The notes under the pieces were generated by a model. The model was not told the origin of the DNA. It made no database searches and saw nothing but the letters and a program-made list of their open reading frames with translations. Shown piece by piece: positions 9,601-18,046 of a stretch of DNA of 45,043 bases. Within the stretch, counting starts at the first letter, position 1. Each line of letters begins with the position of its first letter. A program made the translations under genes and the position numbers. The stretch is from an uncultured Alphaproteobacteria bacterium (GTDB taxonomy: Bacteria > Pseudomonadota > Alphaproteobacteria > RF32 > CAG-239): contig CAJOLB010000002.1 in the NCBI GenBank assembly GCA_905235385.1, positions 1 to 45,043 on the forward strand. The letters run 5' to 3'.

Positions 9601-11539
9601 CATTCCATGTGCCATGGACACAATCTGCGGCGTCTTTTGCGCACTTATATTTCCACGTTTCACCTGATTTACATTGATCTGTCGAATGATAACCCGTCGG
9701 GCATTCCGTGTAATCATATCCCGTGCAGGTTGCCGCTTTACATTTATATTTTGTTGATGTACCTGTTTGACATGAACCGTCTTCAACATAACCTTCTGCA
9801 CAGCTGTCATATGGATAATCGCTACAATCGCTCGGTGTACATTTATACTTTTCTACGCCACCCGACCAGCAATTATCTTCTTCATAGCCTGCGCCGCAAT
9901 GTTCTGTTTGGTCATAGCCTATGCAAGCATCCGCTTCACAAAGATATTTTGTGTTTCCGCCTGACATACAGGTATCAGCTTGGTGCCAACCTTTTGAAGT
10001 ATCGCAAGGTGTATCTTGATAAGTTGACGGACATACGTTCGGTTCGCATTTATACATCGGTGTTGTGCCTGACATACACATATCAACCTGATGCCATCCT
10101 TGAGTTGCATCACAAGTAGTCTCTTGATAGTCTGAGCCGCAATCATGAGGTTCGCACTTATATTTTGTCGTTGTGCCTGATTGGCAAGAACCTGCCGGAT
10201 CATAGCCTTCCGGGCAACTTCCGCTATAAGGATAATCGCTACAATCGCTCGGTGTACATTTATACTTTTCTACACCGCCCGACCAGCAATTATCTTCTTC
10301 ATAACCTGCGCCGCAATGTTCTGTTTGGTCATAGCCTGTGCAAGCATCCGCTTCACAAAGATATTTTGTGTTTCCGCCTGACATACAGGTATCAGCTTGG
10401 TGCCAACCTTTTGATGTATCGCAAACTGTGTCTTGATAATTTGACGGGCACACATTCGGTTCGCATTTATACATCGGTGTTGTGCCTGACATACACATAT
10501 CAACCTGATGCCATCCTTGAGTTGCATCACACACATCTTCTTGATAGCCTGCGCCACAATCATGCTCTTTACATTTATATTTTGTTGTTTCGCCTGATTT
10601 GCAGGTGCCGTCTTCGTCATAACCTGTCGGACACCCGTCCGTATAAGGATAATCGCTGCAATCGCTCGGTGTACATTTATACTTTTCTACACCACCTGAC
10701 ATACATGAATCCTGTTCATAGCCCTCACCGCACGGATCTGTTTGATCATAGCCTGTGCAAGCATCAGGCTCACACTTATATTTAATCGCTTCACCTGAAG
10801 GGCATGTGTCAACTTGGTGCCATCCTTGCGATGCATCGCACGGATCATCTTGATAGCCTTCGCATTCATCTTCGGCGCACTCTTTATATATTATGTCGCC
10901 TGATTTACAAGTATTGCCTGTTTCATGATAACCGGTGCCGCAACCTGTTGTGTCATACGGACATGTTGCAGGTGTATCGCAAAGTTCACCCGTCCAGCCT
11001 TCTTCGCATTGGCACGTATCTCTATATTGTGTGCCGTGTACACAATCAAGCTTATCATAACACTTGCCATCGTCGCCTTTAAAGCCTTTACATTTGTGAC
11101 CGCCACCGCCACCGCCGGCTGCCAACGCAATAGCCGTTGCACCGATTGCGGCTGCGCCCGCGCCGATTGCCAAAGCCGTTCCGGAAATAAGAGGAACAGC
11201 AACAATCGTTGTGCGAGTCCTTTTAACAAATTCGGCATAACCCAATACTCTCTTTGTACATTCCGCATTCGGATCTGCACCTGCGTCAAGATATGCATTG
11301 AAAGCCGTTGCGTTCCGTCTGCGGACAGAATAACACAAGCCCGTGTCGCCATCTCTGTTGACACCATCAATCGGCAAATCAGAGTTTATTAAACCTTGTA
11401 CGTCGCCGCGCGCCGCCATATTATAAAGTGAATAAAACCCTTCCGCGGAAATCCACGTTGAGGCCTTTGAACCATTCGAAGCAATGGCGCATACAGCAAT
11501 AACAGATAAACTTAAACAAATACGTTTGAACAAATTCAT
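6640..11539 (-). CDS. Giant Cys-rich autotransporter adhesin-like protein, frameshifted near its 3' end
   Basis: A surface protein predicted to carry itself across the outer membrane. In order: signal peptide (1-26), an ankyrin-like segment (about 37-95; DAGADPNAEC), a Gly/Ala-rich hydrophobic stretch (111-147), an EGF-like module (166-187), a long array of four-Cys modules (about 190-640), two more EGF-like units (GYWTGDLC and CECDFGW), a Ser/Thr/Asn/Gly-rich beta-helix-like passenger (about 715-1330) and a beta-barrel of about 270 residues. The open frame stops at 6665 with an untypical tail. Shifting by one base at 6728-6730 gives 29 further codons ending GFKYAF and TAG at 6640, the expected terminal-Phe barrel signature. 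About 1632 residues result. The shift may be real or an assembly error. Ligand and host role are unknown. Confidence 0.85.
9813..10860 (-). repeat. Tandem 417-bp (139-residue) super-repeat of Cys modules
   Basis: Inside the autotransporter gene the same sequence recurs with starts at 9813, 10230 and 10647 (+ coordinates), exactly 417 bp apart. The first two copies are nearly identical over most of their length and the third is partial and more diverged. Each unit encodes four related modules of about 35 residues with four cysteines each (pattern C..Y..C..GY...C.SG...KYKC). The period keeps the reading frame, so copy number could change by recombination without breaking the protein. Confidence 0.85.
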
Positions 11540-11632
11540 ATCGGTTAACCTTAAAAAAAATTAAAAAGCTTTTTAGGGTAGTTTAATGTTAAGATATTTA
11601 AGAATTGTTTAATTTTGGAAATTTTATCTTAT

Positions 11633-11833
11633 TTAATCTTCTAAATTTTGAAATTTTAGTTCTTTTTCAAGCTCTTCATAGTCAGATTCATCCAAATTTT
11701 GAGCCGGAACGGCATAACTGCCCGAAAACCAACGCCCTAAATCGACGTCGGCGCACCTTTTAGAACAAAAAGGGCGATACTTTTCGTTTTGTGTTTCAGC
11801 ACCGCATATCGGGCATTTATGAAGTTTGACCAT
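11633..11833 (-). CDS. yacG: YacG-type zinc-ribbon protein (DNA gyrase inhibitor family)
   Basis: This 66-residue protein has the YacG pattern: CPIC at 7-10, CSKRC at 23-27 (four zinc ligands), then ADVDLGRWFSGSYAVP. In E. coli YacG binds GyrB and inhibits gyrase, and the C-terminal acidic tail (DESDYEELEKEL) is typical. Its ATG overlaps the stop of the RNase G/E gene by one base (TAATG), making it the last gene of dksA-maf-rng-yacG. Coupling YacG to RNase G/E and Maf is a common alphaproteobacterial arrangement. Gyrase inhibition here is by family only. Confidence 0.9.
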   Translation of the reverse strand: MVKLHKCPICGAETQNEKYRPFCSKRCADVDLGRWFSGSYAVPAQNLDESDYEELEKELKFQNLED

Positions 11834-12996
11834 TATTTTTCAACCCTGCCCGTGCCTTGGCAAGTCGGACAATCTTCCGTATACATATCAATCAATGATG
11901 GACGGCGACGCTGGCGCAAAATCTCAATGTTTCCGGCTTTGCTCAGGCCTAAAACATGACCTTTGCTCGGATCATCAGCCAAACCTGTTTCCAAAATCTC
12001 AATCACAGGTTTCATGTAGTGATATTCTTTTGAGCCCGCAAAATCGATAATGATTTTGCCGGATAAGTTTTTGAGCCTGATTTGGCGAACAATTTCTTCA
12101 GCCGCCTCATTATTTAAATCATAAGCGTTGCTGCCTTCTTTAACAGAGCCGCTGTCAACATCAATCGTTACACAGGCTTTTGTTTGGTCGATGTATATTT
12201 TTCCGCCTGATTTTAGAGATACACTGCGAGAAAGCGCTTCAATCAGCTCATCTTCCAAGCCGTATGTTTCAAACGGATTTGCATCATATTCAACAGGCAA
12301 ATCTATAAAGCCCTGAACATCTTTTTCAACATTATGGTTATTTAAGACTATTTTTTTCAAATCATCTTTGTGGCGGCGGATATATTCATAAAGCGGATCT
12401 TCCCTCGTGTATAAAAGCGCCGGAGCAGATGCATTTCGGGCGCGAATGCGAATATTTTCATAAATGCCGCGCAGTTTAACCATTTCTTCTAAAACCGTGT
12501 TCACATCAAAATCAACGGCAGCCGTTCTGATTGCCCAGCCTTCCTGCCCCTTGATTTGAGAAAAAACCGCCGAACGATATTCTTTTATTTTTTCTTTGTC
12601 CGTAATTTTAGAAGAAACATCAACACCCATTCTAAACGGACGATAAACAACCGTTGTGCCGACAATTTGAATGTTGCGCACAAGTTTTGCGCCTTTTTCA
12701 GCGCGTTTTTCTTGAGAAACCTGAACAACAACACTTTGACCTTCGGACATATTGACCTCTTTTAAATCAGGCTCAGAAGCATTTAAGAAAGCATCTTGTG
12801 TGTCTCCGATGTTGACTTTAAAAGCCGTGTTACCGCTCGCAAGTTCAATTTTGCGGACAATGCGTCCTAAATAAACATTACCCTCAACGGCCGCATTTTC
12901 CGAGAAGGTGTCAAATTCAACCATATGACCTTCCGATAAAACGGCTAAACGCACATCATTGTTTTTCTTTTCATAAACTATTGTATCTGCCTTCAT
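11833..12996 (-). CDS. rng: Ribonuclease E/G family endoribonuclease
   Basis: The enzyme cleaves single-stranded AU-rich RNA in mRNA decay and rRNA processing. The 387 residues cover the catalytic half only, the RNase G-like size, with no RNase E scaffold tail. An S1 region is near the N-terminus (EGNVYLGRIVRKIE, then NIGDTQDAFL). The DNase-I-like catalytic part has D279 in CVTIDVDSG and D318 in GKIIIDF. The zinc-link cysteines are C376 and C379 (CPTCQGTG) at the end. NNEAAEEIVRQIRLKNLSG is the family signature. It overlaps maf by 4 bp upstream and yacG by 1 bp downstream. A separate full-length RNase E could exist elsewhere in the genome. Confidence 0.92.
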   Translation of the reverse strand: MKADTIVYEKKNNDVRLAVLSEGHMVEFDTFSENAAVEGNVYLGRIVRKIELASGNTAFKVNIGDTQDAFLNASEPDLKEVNMSEGQSVVVQVSQEKRAEKGAKLVRNIQIVGTTVVYRPFRMGVDVSSKITDKEKIKEYRSAVFSQIKGQEGWAIRTAAVDFDVNTVLEEMVKLRGIYENIRIRARNASAPALLYTREDPLYEYIRRHKDDLKKIVLNNHNVEKDVQGFIDLPVEYDANPFETYGLEDELIEALSRSVSLKSGGKIYIDQTKACVTIDVDSGSVKEGSNAYDLNNEAAEEIVRQIRLKNLSGKIIIDFAGSKEYHYMKPVIEILETGLADDPSKGHVLGLSKAGNIEILRQRRRPSLIDMYTEDCPTCQGTGRVEK

Positions 12997-13571
12997 TTTA
13001 TTCCTGCTCCTAATATTAAATTTCGTGTTTCATACAGCGGTAAGCCCACAACGCCGGTAAACGAGCCGACCATTTGGCGAACATAACCGGCAAGCATGCC
13101 TTCGATTTTGTAGCCGCAAACGCCAACCCATTCGTTGCTTGCAACATATTCTTTGATTTCTTCTTCCGACAACCTTTTCATAGATATACGCGTTGTAACG
13201 ATTCGGTCGGTCAGTTTTCCGTTTTTATCAATCAAACAAACTGCCGTAATAACCTTGTGATTACGCCCCGAGAGCAAGCGCATCACTTCTTCTTGTTCTT
13301 GCGAAGATTTTGCCTTGTGGATAATACGCAAGCCGACCGTAATAATCGTATCTGAGGCTAAAATATTTTCGCCTTTTTTAAGCGCAGCTACAGCTTGCGC
13401 TTTTTGGCGAGCCATGCGGCGCACATAAGGCAACGGGCGCTCGTGCGGCAACTCTGCTTCATCAATATCCGCACTCATCACTTCTTTGGGCGCAAAACCA
13501 ATCTGCTCAAGCAATCTTCTGCGCTGAGGTGAAGCCGAAGCTAATATAAAATCTTTGACTTGAATATCCAT
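12993..13571 (-). CDS. maf: Maf family nucleotide pyrophosphatase
   Basis: Maf proteins hydrolyse canonical or modified nucleoside triphosphates to monophosphates, acting as housecleaning enzymes. The 192 residues show the family start LASASPQRRRLLEQIG, the DIDE loop, a conserved RRMARQKAQAV helix and the catalytic SDTIITV. The C-terminal half has GVCGYKIEGML, matching the alphaproteobacterial YhdE/Maf branch. The preferred nucleotide cannot be told from sequence. It starts 1 bp after the dksA stop and its own end overlaps rng by 4 bp, so the genes are co-translated. Confidence 0.93.
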   Translation of the reverse strand: MDIQVKDFILASASPQRRRLLEQIGFAPKEVMSADIDEAELPHERPLPYVRRMARQKAQAVAALKKGENILASDTIITVGLRIIHKAKSSQEQEEVMRLLSGRNHKVITAVCLIDKNGKLTDRIVTTRISMKRLSEEEIKEYVASNEWVGVCGYKIEGMLAGYVRQMVGSFTGVVGLPLYETRNLILGAGIK

Positions 13572-13572
13572 T

Positions 13573-13998
13573 TTAAGCTTCGTCGTCGTATGTTTTTTCC
13601 ATACGTTCGTGGCGTTCTTGAGCTTCTATTGATAATGTTGCAATAGGCCGAGCTTCCAAACGGTCGATTCCAATCGGTTCACCCGTTTCTTCGCAATAAC
13701 CATATGAGCCGTCTGCAATACGCTCTAAGGCTTCGTTAATTTTTGTAATCAGTTTGCGGGCGCGATCTTTGGTCCGCAAATCAAGCGACTTGTCTGTTTC
13801 AAGAGCTGCTCTGTCGATGTCATCGGGTTGGTTCAAGCCACCTTGGCGCAAATCTTCCAATGTGTCTTCAGACTGATTAACCAAAGACTTTTTCCATGCC
13901 TCTAATTTCTGGCGAAAATACTCTAATTGCATATCGCACATATATTCTTCTTTTTTGGAAGGTTTATAGTCCGGCGGCAATATAATTGAATCGACCAT
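13573..13998 (-). CDS. dksA: RNA polymerase-binding transcription factor DksA
   Basis: DksA enters the secondary channel of RNA polymerase and works with ppGpp in the stringent response. The 141 residues carry the long coiled coil with the acidic tip D-D-I-D-R-A (QPDDIDRAALETD). The globular part then reads YGYCEETGEPIGIDRLEARP. Only one of the four zinc-finger cysteines remains, as is usual in alphaproteobacterial DksA, so the fold probably does not hold zinc. It is the first gene of the dksA-maf-rng-yacG unit, with a strong AAAGGAGAAC ribosome-binding site and a clear promoter at 14031-14058. Confidence 0.93.
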   Translation of the reverse strand: MVDSIILPPDYKPSKKEEYMCDMQLEYFRQKLEAWKKSLVNQSEDTLEDLRQGGLNQPDDIDRAALETDKSLDLRTKDRARKLITKINEALERIADGSYGYCEETGEPIGIDRLEARPIATLSIEAQERHERMEKTYDDEA

Positions 13999-14030
13999 TA
14001 TTGTTCTCCTTTGCTAAAAAATATGCTTAC

Positions 14031-14058
14031 AGCATAGCATTTTGCTTTTAAAATTCAA
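14031..14058 (-). promoter_or_regulatory. Predicted sigma70-type promoter of the dksA operon
   Basis: On the - strand TTGAAT (14053-14058) and TATGCT (14031-14036) are separated by 16 bp. The leader to the dksA ATG would be about 25 nt and contains the strong Shine-Dalgarno sequence. Confidence 0.6.
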
Positions 14059-14085
14059 TCATTTTAAGCAATATAATAACAATAT

Positions 14086-14724
14086 TTAGTTATAATACCA
14101 CGTTATTTTATTGACGTATCCTTCCTGACATTGTTCCGCAACATCTTTCACGACGGCGGGCAGCGGTTTTCCTCCATTGACTTTAACAATCGGAGAGAAA
14201 TCCCATCCCCATTCTTTGCCGTTAATTTCCATTCGCTCTAAATCAGAACCTTCGGTTACATCCCAAGATTTAAGCGCCAGCTGGGCACAAACATCAGCCG
14301 GCAATTCATCAAAACTGATAAAGAATGTTTCGCAATAATTTTCGCCACTTTTACAATCTGCCGGACCGATTTGAACAGGTCCGTCAAATTGGTGCATACC
14401 TTTTTGGAACGCGCAATGACACACTTCTTCTCCCTCATCATTTTCTTCGCATTCTCTTGATGGCATAAGCGAACGCGGGCCCGCTTTGGCCGCGCATAAA
14501 TCATCCCATTTCACGTTGAAATATTGTCCGTCTGCGGCATAACGCTGCATAATCACTTTTTTTAAGTCGACCAATTGTTGTTGAATAACGCTGCATTCAT
14601 ATTTATGATAGCCACTGTTAACCGCCATCGCCACGGCCACTGTTAATGTGATCATTACCATAATATAGCCGATGGTTTCAATCATCGTACGTCCGGCTTC
14701 ATTAACTCTTGTTTTTCTAATCAT
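14086..14724 (-). CDS. Type IV pilin-like protein with prepilin signal
   Basis: The N-terminus has a short basic leader and then EAGRTMIETIGYIMVM, a prepilin pattern: cleavage after G11, glutamate at +5 (E16), then a hydrophobic helix of about 20 residues. The remaining 180 residues are a soluble domain with several cysteines. The start at 14724 is chosen over an upstream in-frame ATG because an AAAGGG ribosome-binding site sits in front of it and a good promoter (14747-14775) overlaps the upstream extension. No pilus assembly or prepilin peptidase gene is nearby. It may be a minor pilin, a pseudopilin or a pilin-anchored secreted protein. The 212-residue length is long for a simple major pilin. 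Confidence 0.7.
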   Translation of the reverse strand: MIRKTRVNEAGRTMIETIGYIMVMITLTVAVAMAVNSGYHKYECSVIQQQLVDLKKVIMQRYAADGQYFNVKWDDLCAAKAGPRSLMPSRECEENDEGEEVCHCAFQKGMHQFDGPVQIGPADCKSGENYCETFFISFDELPADVCAQLALKSWDVTEGSDLERMEINGKEWGWDFSPIVKVNGGKPLPAVVKDVAEQCQEGYVNKITWYYN

Positions 14725-14746
14725 TTCAAAACCCTTTCTTTTTTTG

Positions 14747-14775
14747 ATTGTAGCATAAAAATATTTCAACAACAA
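14747..14775 (-). promoter_or_regulatory. Predicted promoter of the pilin-like gene
   Basis: On the - strand TTGTTG (14770-14775), a 17-bp spacer and TACAAT (14747-14752) are present. The bases TGC directly before the -10 give an extended -10 element. Confidence 0.6.
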
Positions 14776-14856
14776 GGATTAAAGCAAAATTTTACTTTAT
14801 TTTTGTTTGATTATGATATAAAAAGGTTATAAATCAATTAAAGAAAGGCTTAAAAT

Positions 14857-15408
14857 ATGAATAAATATTTTTTAATCGCACTTTTTGGACTTTTATCAAT
14901 CAATAATGTCGCCAGAGCCGAAAATGTCTATGTTCCTTATTTAGGCATTGATGGGATCTTCAATAAAGCAAAGGCTCAAAATTTTCGCCCTCAATATTAC
15001 GGCGCAAATATTAACTTAGGCACAAGTTATAATCCCTATTTCGGCACTGAGATTTTTTATCAACAGGTCGGGCGCGAAACAAAAAAATTAAGCAATACGG
15101 AAAAATACAAAACCTCTTATCGCGCTTATGGATTGGATTTGCTCGCTTATTCTCCCGAGCTTTTGAGGTTTAAGGCTTTTGTTACAGCCGGCGCGGGATT
15201 CTATGTTTTGAAAGAAAAAACACTTTCAACCGGCCGGACAACAGATGAAGGCTATGGTTATCGTTTCGGCGGCGGTTTGATTTATCAAATCAGCTCAAAT
15301 ATTTCTGTTCGCGCCGCAGCGAGATATATCAACTTTGATCATATTTCAAATGTTGACCATATGTCCGAATATACTTTCGGTTTGAGATATAACTTTGTAA
15401 AGGATTAA
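14857..15408 (+). CDS. Small outer-membrane beta-barrel protein
   Basis: The 183 residues start with a signal peptide (cleavage likely after NVARA, residue 21). They continue as alternating beta-strand sequence typical of 8-stranded OmpA/Opacity-like barrels: YYGANINLGTSYNPYFGTE, FVTAGAGFYVL, YGYRFGGGLIYQ, ISVRAAARYINF, and a last strand SEYTFGLRYNF. The C-terminal end is NFVKD, so Phe is three residues in. A ribosome-binding site AAAGAAAGG precedes the ATG. It is the first gene of a + strand unit with a membrane-anchored protein, sspB and an RHH gene. The role (adhesion, structural or porin) cannot be told. Confidence 0.75.
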   Translation: MNKYFLIALFGLLSINNVARAENVYVPYLGIDGIFNKAKAQNFRPQYYGANINLGTSYNPYFGTEIFYQQVGRETKKLSNTEKYKTSYRAYGLDLLAYSPELLRFKAFVTAGAGFYVLKEKTLSTGRTTDEGYGYRFGGGLIYQISSNISVRAAARYINFDHISNVDHMSEYTFGLRYNFVKD

Positions 15409-15412
15409 GCAA

Positions 15413-15904
15413 ATGTATAAAAAAATTGCCGTTTCTTTTGTTTTTATGATTCTGATTTTGGCGGTTCTTTATGCTTGGAAGACCAGAACTTCGGAACCGA
15501 TTATTGTCAGCGATTTGAACCCGAAAGTTGCCTCCAAAAATTTCGAGGACAAAGTTTATGTTTATAAGGCAGACAAGCTTCCGTCAACGTGTAAATTAAA
15601 TTCGCCGATGGCTTGTGCCGTTGAGTTTGCCATTAAATGCACACTCAATCCTGATTTTAACGGCTGCAGAGATTCCAAGCTTCCGAAATTTATTTTTATG
15701 ACTGATGAAGCTTTGGAGCGCCCAAGCGAAATGAGTTTCCAAATCGTAAAAATCAAACAAATCAATCCTGATTTAATCGAAATCCACACCGACAGCACGT
15801 GTGACGGTAAATGGTTCGGACTTTGCCAAGGACGCATTATATATGTTTTAACTCCGCTCGGCGAAGGTTGGCGCGTTAAAGATATTTATGCCATTGAGAT
15901 TTAA
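15413..15904 (+). CDS. Membrane-anchored hypothetical protein
   Basis: I do not recognise this 163-residue protein. It has a short positive N-terminus (MYKK) and one hydrophobic helix (about residues 5-22), read as an uncleaved anchor or signal. A periplasmic domain of about 140 residues follows with six cysteines (CKLNSPMAC, KCTLNPDFNGC, STCDGKWFGLC) that could form three disulfides. The end (LTPLGEGWRVKDIYAIEI) looks like the closing strand of a small alpha/beta domain. It begins 4 bp after the barrel gene and 9 bp before sspB, so it is part of the same transcript. Confidence 0.7.
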   Translation: MYKKIAVSFVFMILILAVLYAWKTRTSEPIIVSDLNPKVASKNFEDKVYVYKADKLPSTCKLNSPMACAVEFAIKCTLNPDFNGCRDSKLPKFIFMTDEALERPSEMSFQIVKIKQINPDLIEIHTDSTCDGKWFGLCQGRIIYVLTPLGEGWRVKDIYAIEI

Positions 15905-15913
15905 GGTTTTGAT

Positions 15914-16378
15914 ATGACAGATTTTTTAGATGAAATTAATTATGATAAGCTGATCAGCAAAAATTTGCTCGGTGTGGTTCGAGATGCCTTAAAAATTGCT
16001 TCAACACAAGGTTTGCCGGGTGAAAATCATTTTTATATCACATTCAAGACCAATGTCGCCGATGTTGTGTTGCCAAAAATGCTCAAAATTCAATATCCCG
16101 AAAATATGACGATTGTTCTGCAACATCAATTTTCAGACCTTGTTGTAACAGAAGATAAATTTTCCGTTATATTGGTCTTTGGCGGTGTGCCTTATACGCT
16201 CGTTGTTCCGTTCAGTGCCATCACCTATTTTGCCGATCCCTTTGCTAAATTCGGTTTGAGTTTTGAAATGGCTGAGCGCGTTTCAAAACTTGAAGATATA
16301 GATATTGAACAGGCTCAAAAGAAAGAACCTTCAGCCCCTGCCGAAGTTATTTCTATTGATAATTTTCGGAAAAAATAA
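15914..16378 (+). CDS. sspB: ClpXP protease specificity-enhancing factor SspB
   Basis: SspB tethers ssrA-tagged and other substrates to ClpX and so speeds their degradation by ClpXP. The 154 residues match the alphaproteobacterial form: LPGENHFYITFKTN, the PENMTIVLQHQF strand, VTEDKFSVILVFGGVPYTL and YFADPFAKFGL. A flexible linker then ends in VISIDNFRKK, the short C-terminal tail that docks on the ClpX N-domain. It lies between the anchored protein (9 bp upstream) and an RHH gene that starts on the very next base. Confidence 0.92.
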   Translation: MTDFLDEINYDKLISKNLLGVVRDALKIASTQGLPGENHFYITFKTNVADVVLPKMLKIQYPENMTIVLQHQFSDLVVTEDKFSVILVFGGVPYTLVVPFSAITYFADPFAKFGLSFEMAERVSKLEDIDIEQAQKKEPSAPAEVISIDNFRKK

Positions 16379-16588
16379 ATGAAAAAAATATCCGTTTTAA
16401 TCGGTGGGCGCCATATGACCAGCATCACTTTGGAAGAAGAGTTTTTTAAGACTTTAAAAGAAATTGCGCAAAAAAAGAAGAAAAGCATTAACGATCTTGT
16501 CACAGAAATTGATGCAACGCGCAAAAAAAGCAATCTTTCTTCTGCTGTCAGAGTTTATATTTTGGAAGAAATAAAAAAACAATTTTAA
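16379..16588 (+). CDS. Ribbon-helix-helix domain protein
   Basis: The 69 residues have the RHH_4-type pattern: RHMTSITLEEEFFKTLKEIA (DNA-contacting strand and first helix), then SINDLVTEID and a final SSAVRVYILEEI helix. Members are small putative DNA-binding regulators found next to sspB in many alphaproteobacteria. The ATG starts directly after the sspB stop with no gap, so translation is coupled. It converges on trkH with only 6 bp between stops. The target DNA is unknown. It could also act as a protein adaptor. Confidence 0.8.
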   Translation: MKKISVLIGGRHMTSITLEEEFFKTLKEIAQKKKKSINDLVTEIDATRKKSNLSSAVRVYILEEIKKQF

Positions 16589-16594
16589 TGCGTT

Positions 16595-18037
16595 TTATCT
16601 TTTCCAAAAAGATTTGTTTAAGACGACTAAAACGGTCATAATTTCCAAACGGCCTAAAATCATCGCAAAACATAAAATATATTTTGCCCAATCAGAGAAA
16701 AAGGCAAAATTTCCGGAAGCACTGATTGCCTTTGCGGCACCCGGACCGGTATTGGTCACCGTTGAAACTGCCGCCGTAACCGATGTTGTGAAATCATATC
16801 CTAAAAGGTTGAGCAAAACCGCAACAACCCCAATAGATCCCAAAAATGACATGATATAAACAAACACCGAGCTGATTGCCTTTTCTGAAATAGAAACTTC
16901 GCCTATTTTAACGGGAACCACTCTGTTCGGCTCTATTGATGACAATAAAACTTTTCTGAAATATGATCTTAAAACCTGCCAACGCATCACTTTAATAGAA
17001 CCTGTCGTTGAGCCGATGCACCCGCCATGCAAAGACAAAAGCGTGAAGAAAACCGCCGTCCATACCCCCCAATCCAAATAGTCTGCCGACGAAAGGCCTG
17101 TTGTTGTTATCACAGCAATGACATTGAAACTGCTCAGGCGCAGCGCTTTAAAAAAATGAAGATGGTTGCTGAGAGCTAAGTATAATGCTAAAATAAAGCT
17201 AAACACCACAACCGATTTTAAGAATGATTTAATTTGTTCTGATCTTAACGGATCCATTTCGTGTTTTTTAAATAAAATAATGTAAAACGTCATCGGAAGC
17301 GCTCCCAAAACCATAAACAGCGACAAAACTGCTTCAATTGAAGCGCTGTTATAATAGGCAATCGAGTCGTTTTTGGTAGAAAAGCCCGCTGTCGCCACTG
17401 CCGATAAGGCATGATTTAGCGCATCAAAGCGCCCCATACCGCAAAAATAGAGACTTATTGCACAAAGCGCCACCAAGCTCAAATAAACCGCTAAAATCCA
17501 TTTGGCAACATCAATAAATTTCGGCATTAATTTATCTGTTGTGTCGCTGCTTTCGTGTTCAAACATATGCATACCGCCGATGCCCAAAAACGGCAACATT
17601 GCGACCGCAAAAATAACAATTCCGATTCCGCCTAAACCATTGAGCATTGAGCGCCACAGCAACACAGAACGAGGTAAAATCTCGACATCTGTCATGATGG
17701 TTGCCCCCGTTGCCGTCACGCCCGAAACGCTTTCAAACAACGCTGATGTTATATCAGGCGTCGTATTTGTTAAAACAAACGGAATACACGAAAACAAAGC
17801 AACCGTTATCCAACAGCAAAATGTGATTAAATAGCCTTGACGCAGACTTAATTGCGTTATTTTGCTTCTGTTTGACAAGAAAAGCGACAAACCGATAAAA
17901 AGCGTCATTAAAGATGAGGTTAAAAACGGCGACCAGTCAGATGATGTGTCATACATATCAAGCCCTGCAGGGATTAACATACTTAAGCCTAAAATACTTA
18001 AGATAAAACCATTAATCATTAAAACCGGTTGCCACAT
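16595..18037 (-). CDS. trkH: TrkH/KtrB family potassium uptake membrane protein
   Basis: The K+-conducting subunit of Trk-type uptake in the inner membrane. The 480 residues contain four M1-P-M2 repeats. Their selectivity-filter sequences are TATGA at 108-112, ATAGFS at 215-220, TTTGLS at 311-316 and TNTGPGA at 428-434, each with the conserved glycine. The long hydrophobic helices between them fit about ten transmembrane spans. The regulatory partner TrkA is not in the window. The gene starts 9 bp after the SNase-like gene and is third in a metG-led unit, an odd partner set. Confidence 0.93.
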   Translation of the reverse strand: MWQPVLMINGFILSILGLSMLIPAGLDMYDTSSDWSPFLTSSLMTLFIGLSLFLSNRSKITQLSLRQGYLITFCCWITVALFSCIPFVLTNTTPDITSALFESVSGVTATGATIMTDVEILPRSVLLWRSMLNGLGGIGIVIFAVAMLPFLGIGGMHMFEHESSDTTDKLMPKFIDVAKWILAVYLSLVALCAISLYFCGMGRFDALNHALSAVATAGFSTKNDSIAYYNSASIEAVLSLFMVLGALPMTFYIILFKKHEMDPLRSEQIKSFLKSVVVFSFILALYLALSNHLHFFKALRLSSFNVIAVITTTGLSSADYLDWGVWTAVFFTLLSLHGGCIGSTTGSIKVMRWQVLRSYFRKVLLSSIEPNRVVPVKIGEVSISEKAISSVFVYIMSFLGSIGVVAVLLNLLGYDFTTSVTAAVSTVTNTGPGAAKAISASGNFAFFSDWAKYILCFAMILGRLEIMTVLVVLNKSFWKR

Positions 18038-18046
18038 CTTTTTTTC

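Noticed and set aside
9595-10785. Long + strand open frames opposite the Cys-rich repeats
   Set aside because: They are shadows of the repeat. The near-identical 417-bp units repeat the same antisense peptide, with Tyr/Arg/His-rich composition, no ribosome-binding site and no known pattern.
9813-10860. CRISPR-like repetition
   Set aside because: The repeat unit is 417 bp, lies in frame inside a coding sequence and has no short repeats with unique spacers.
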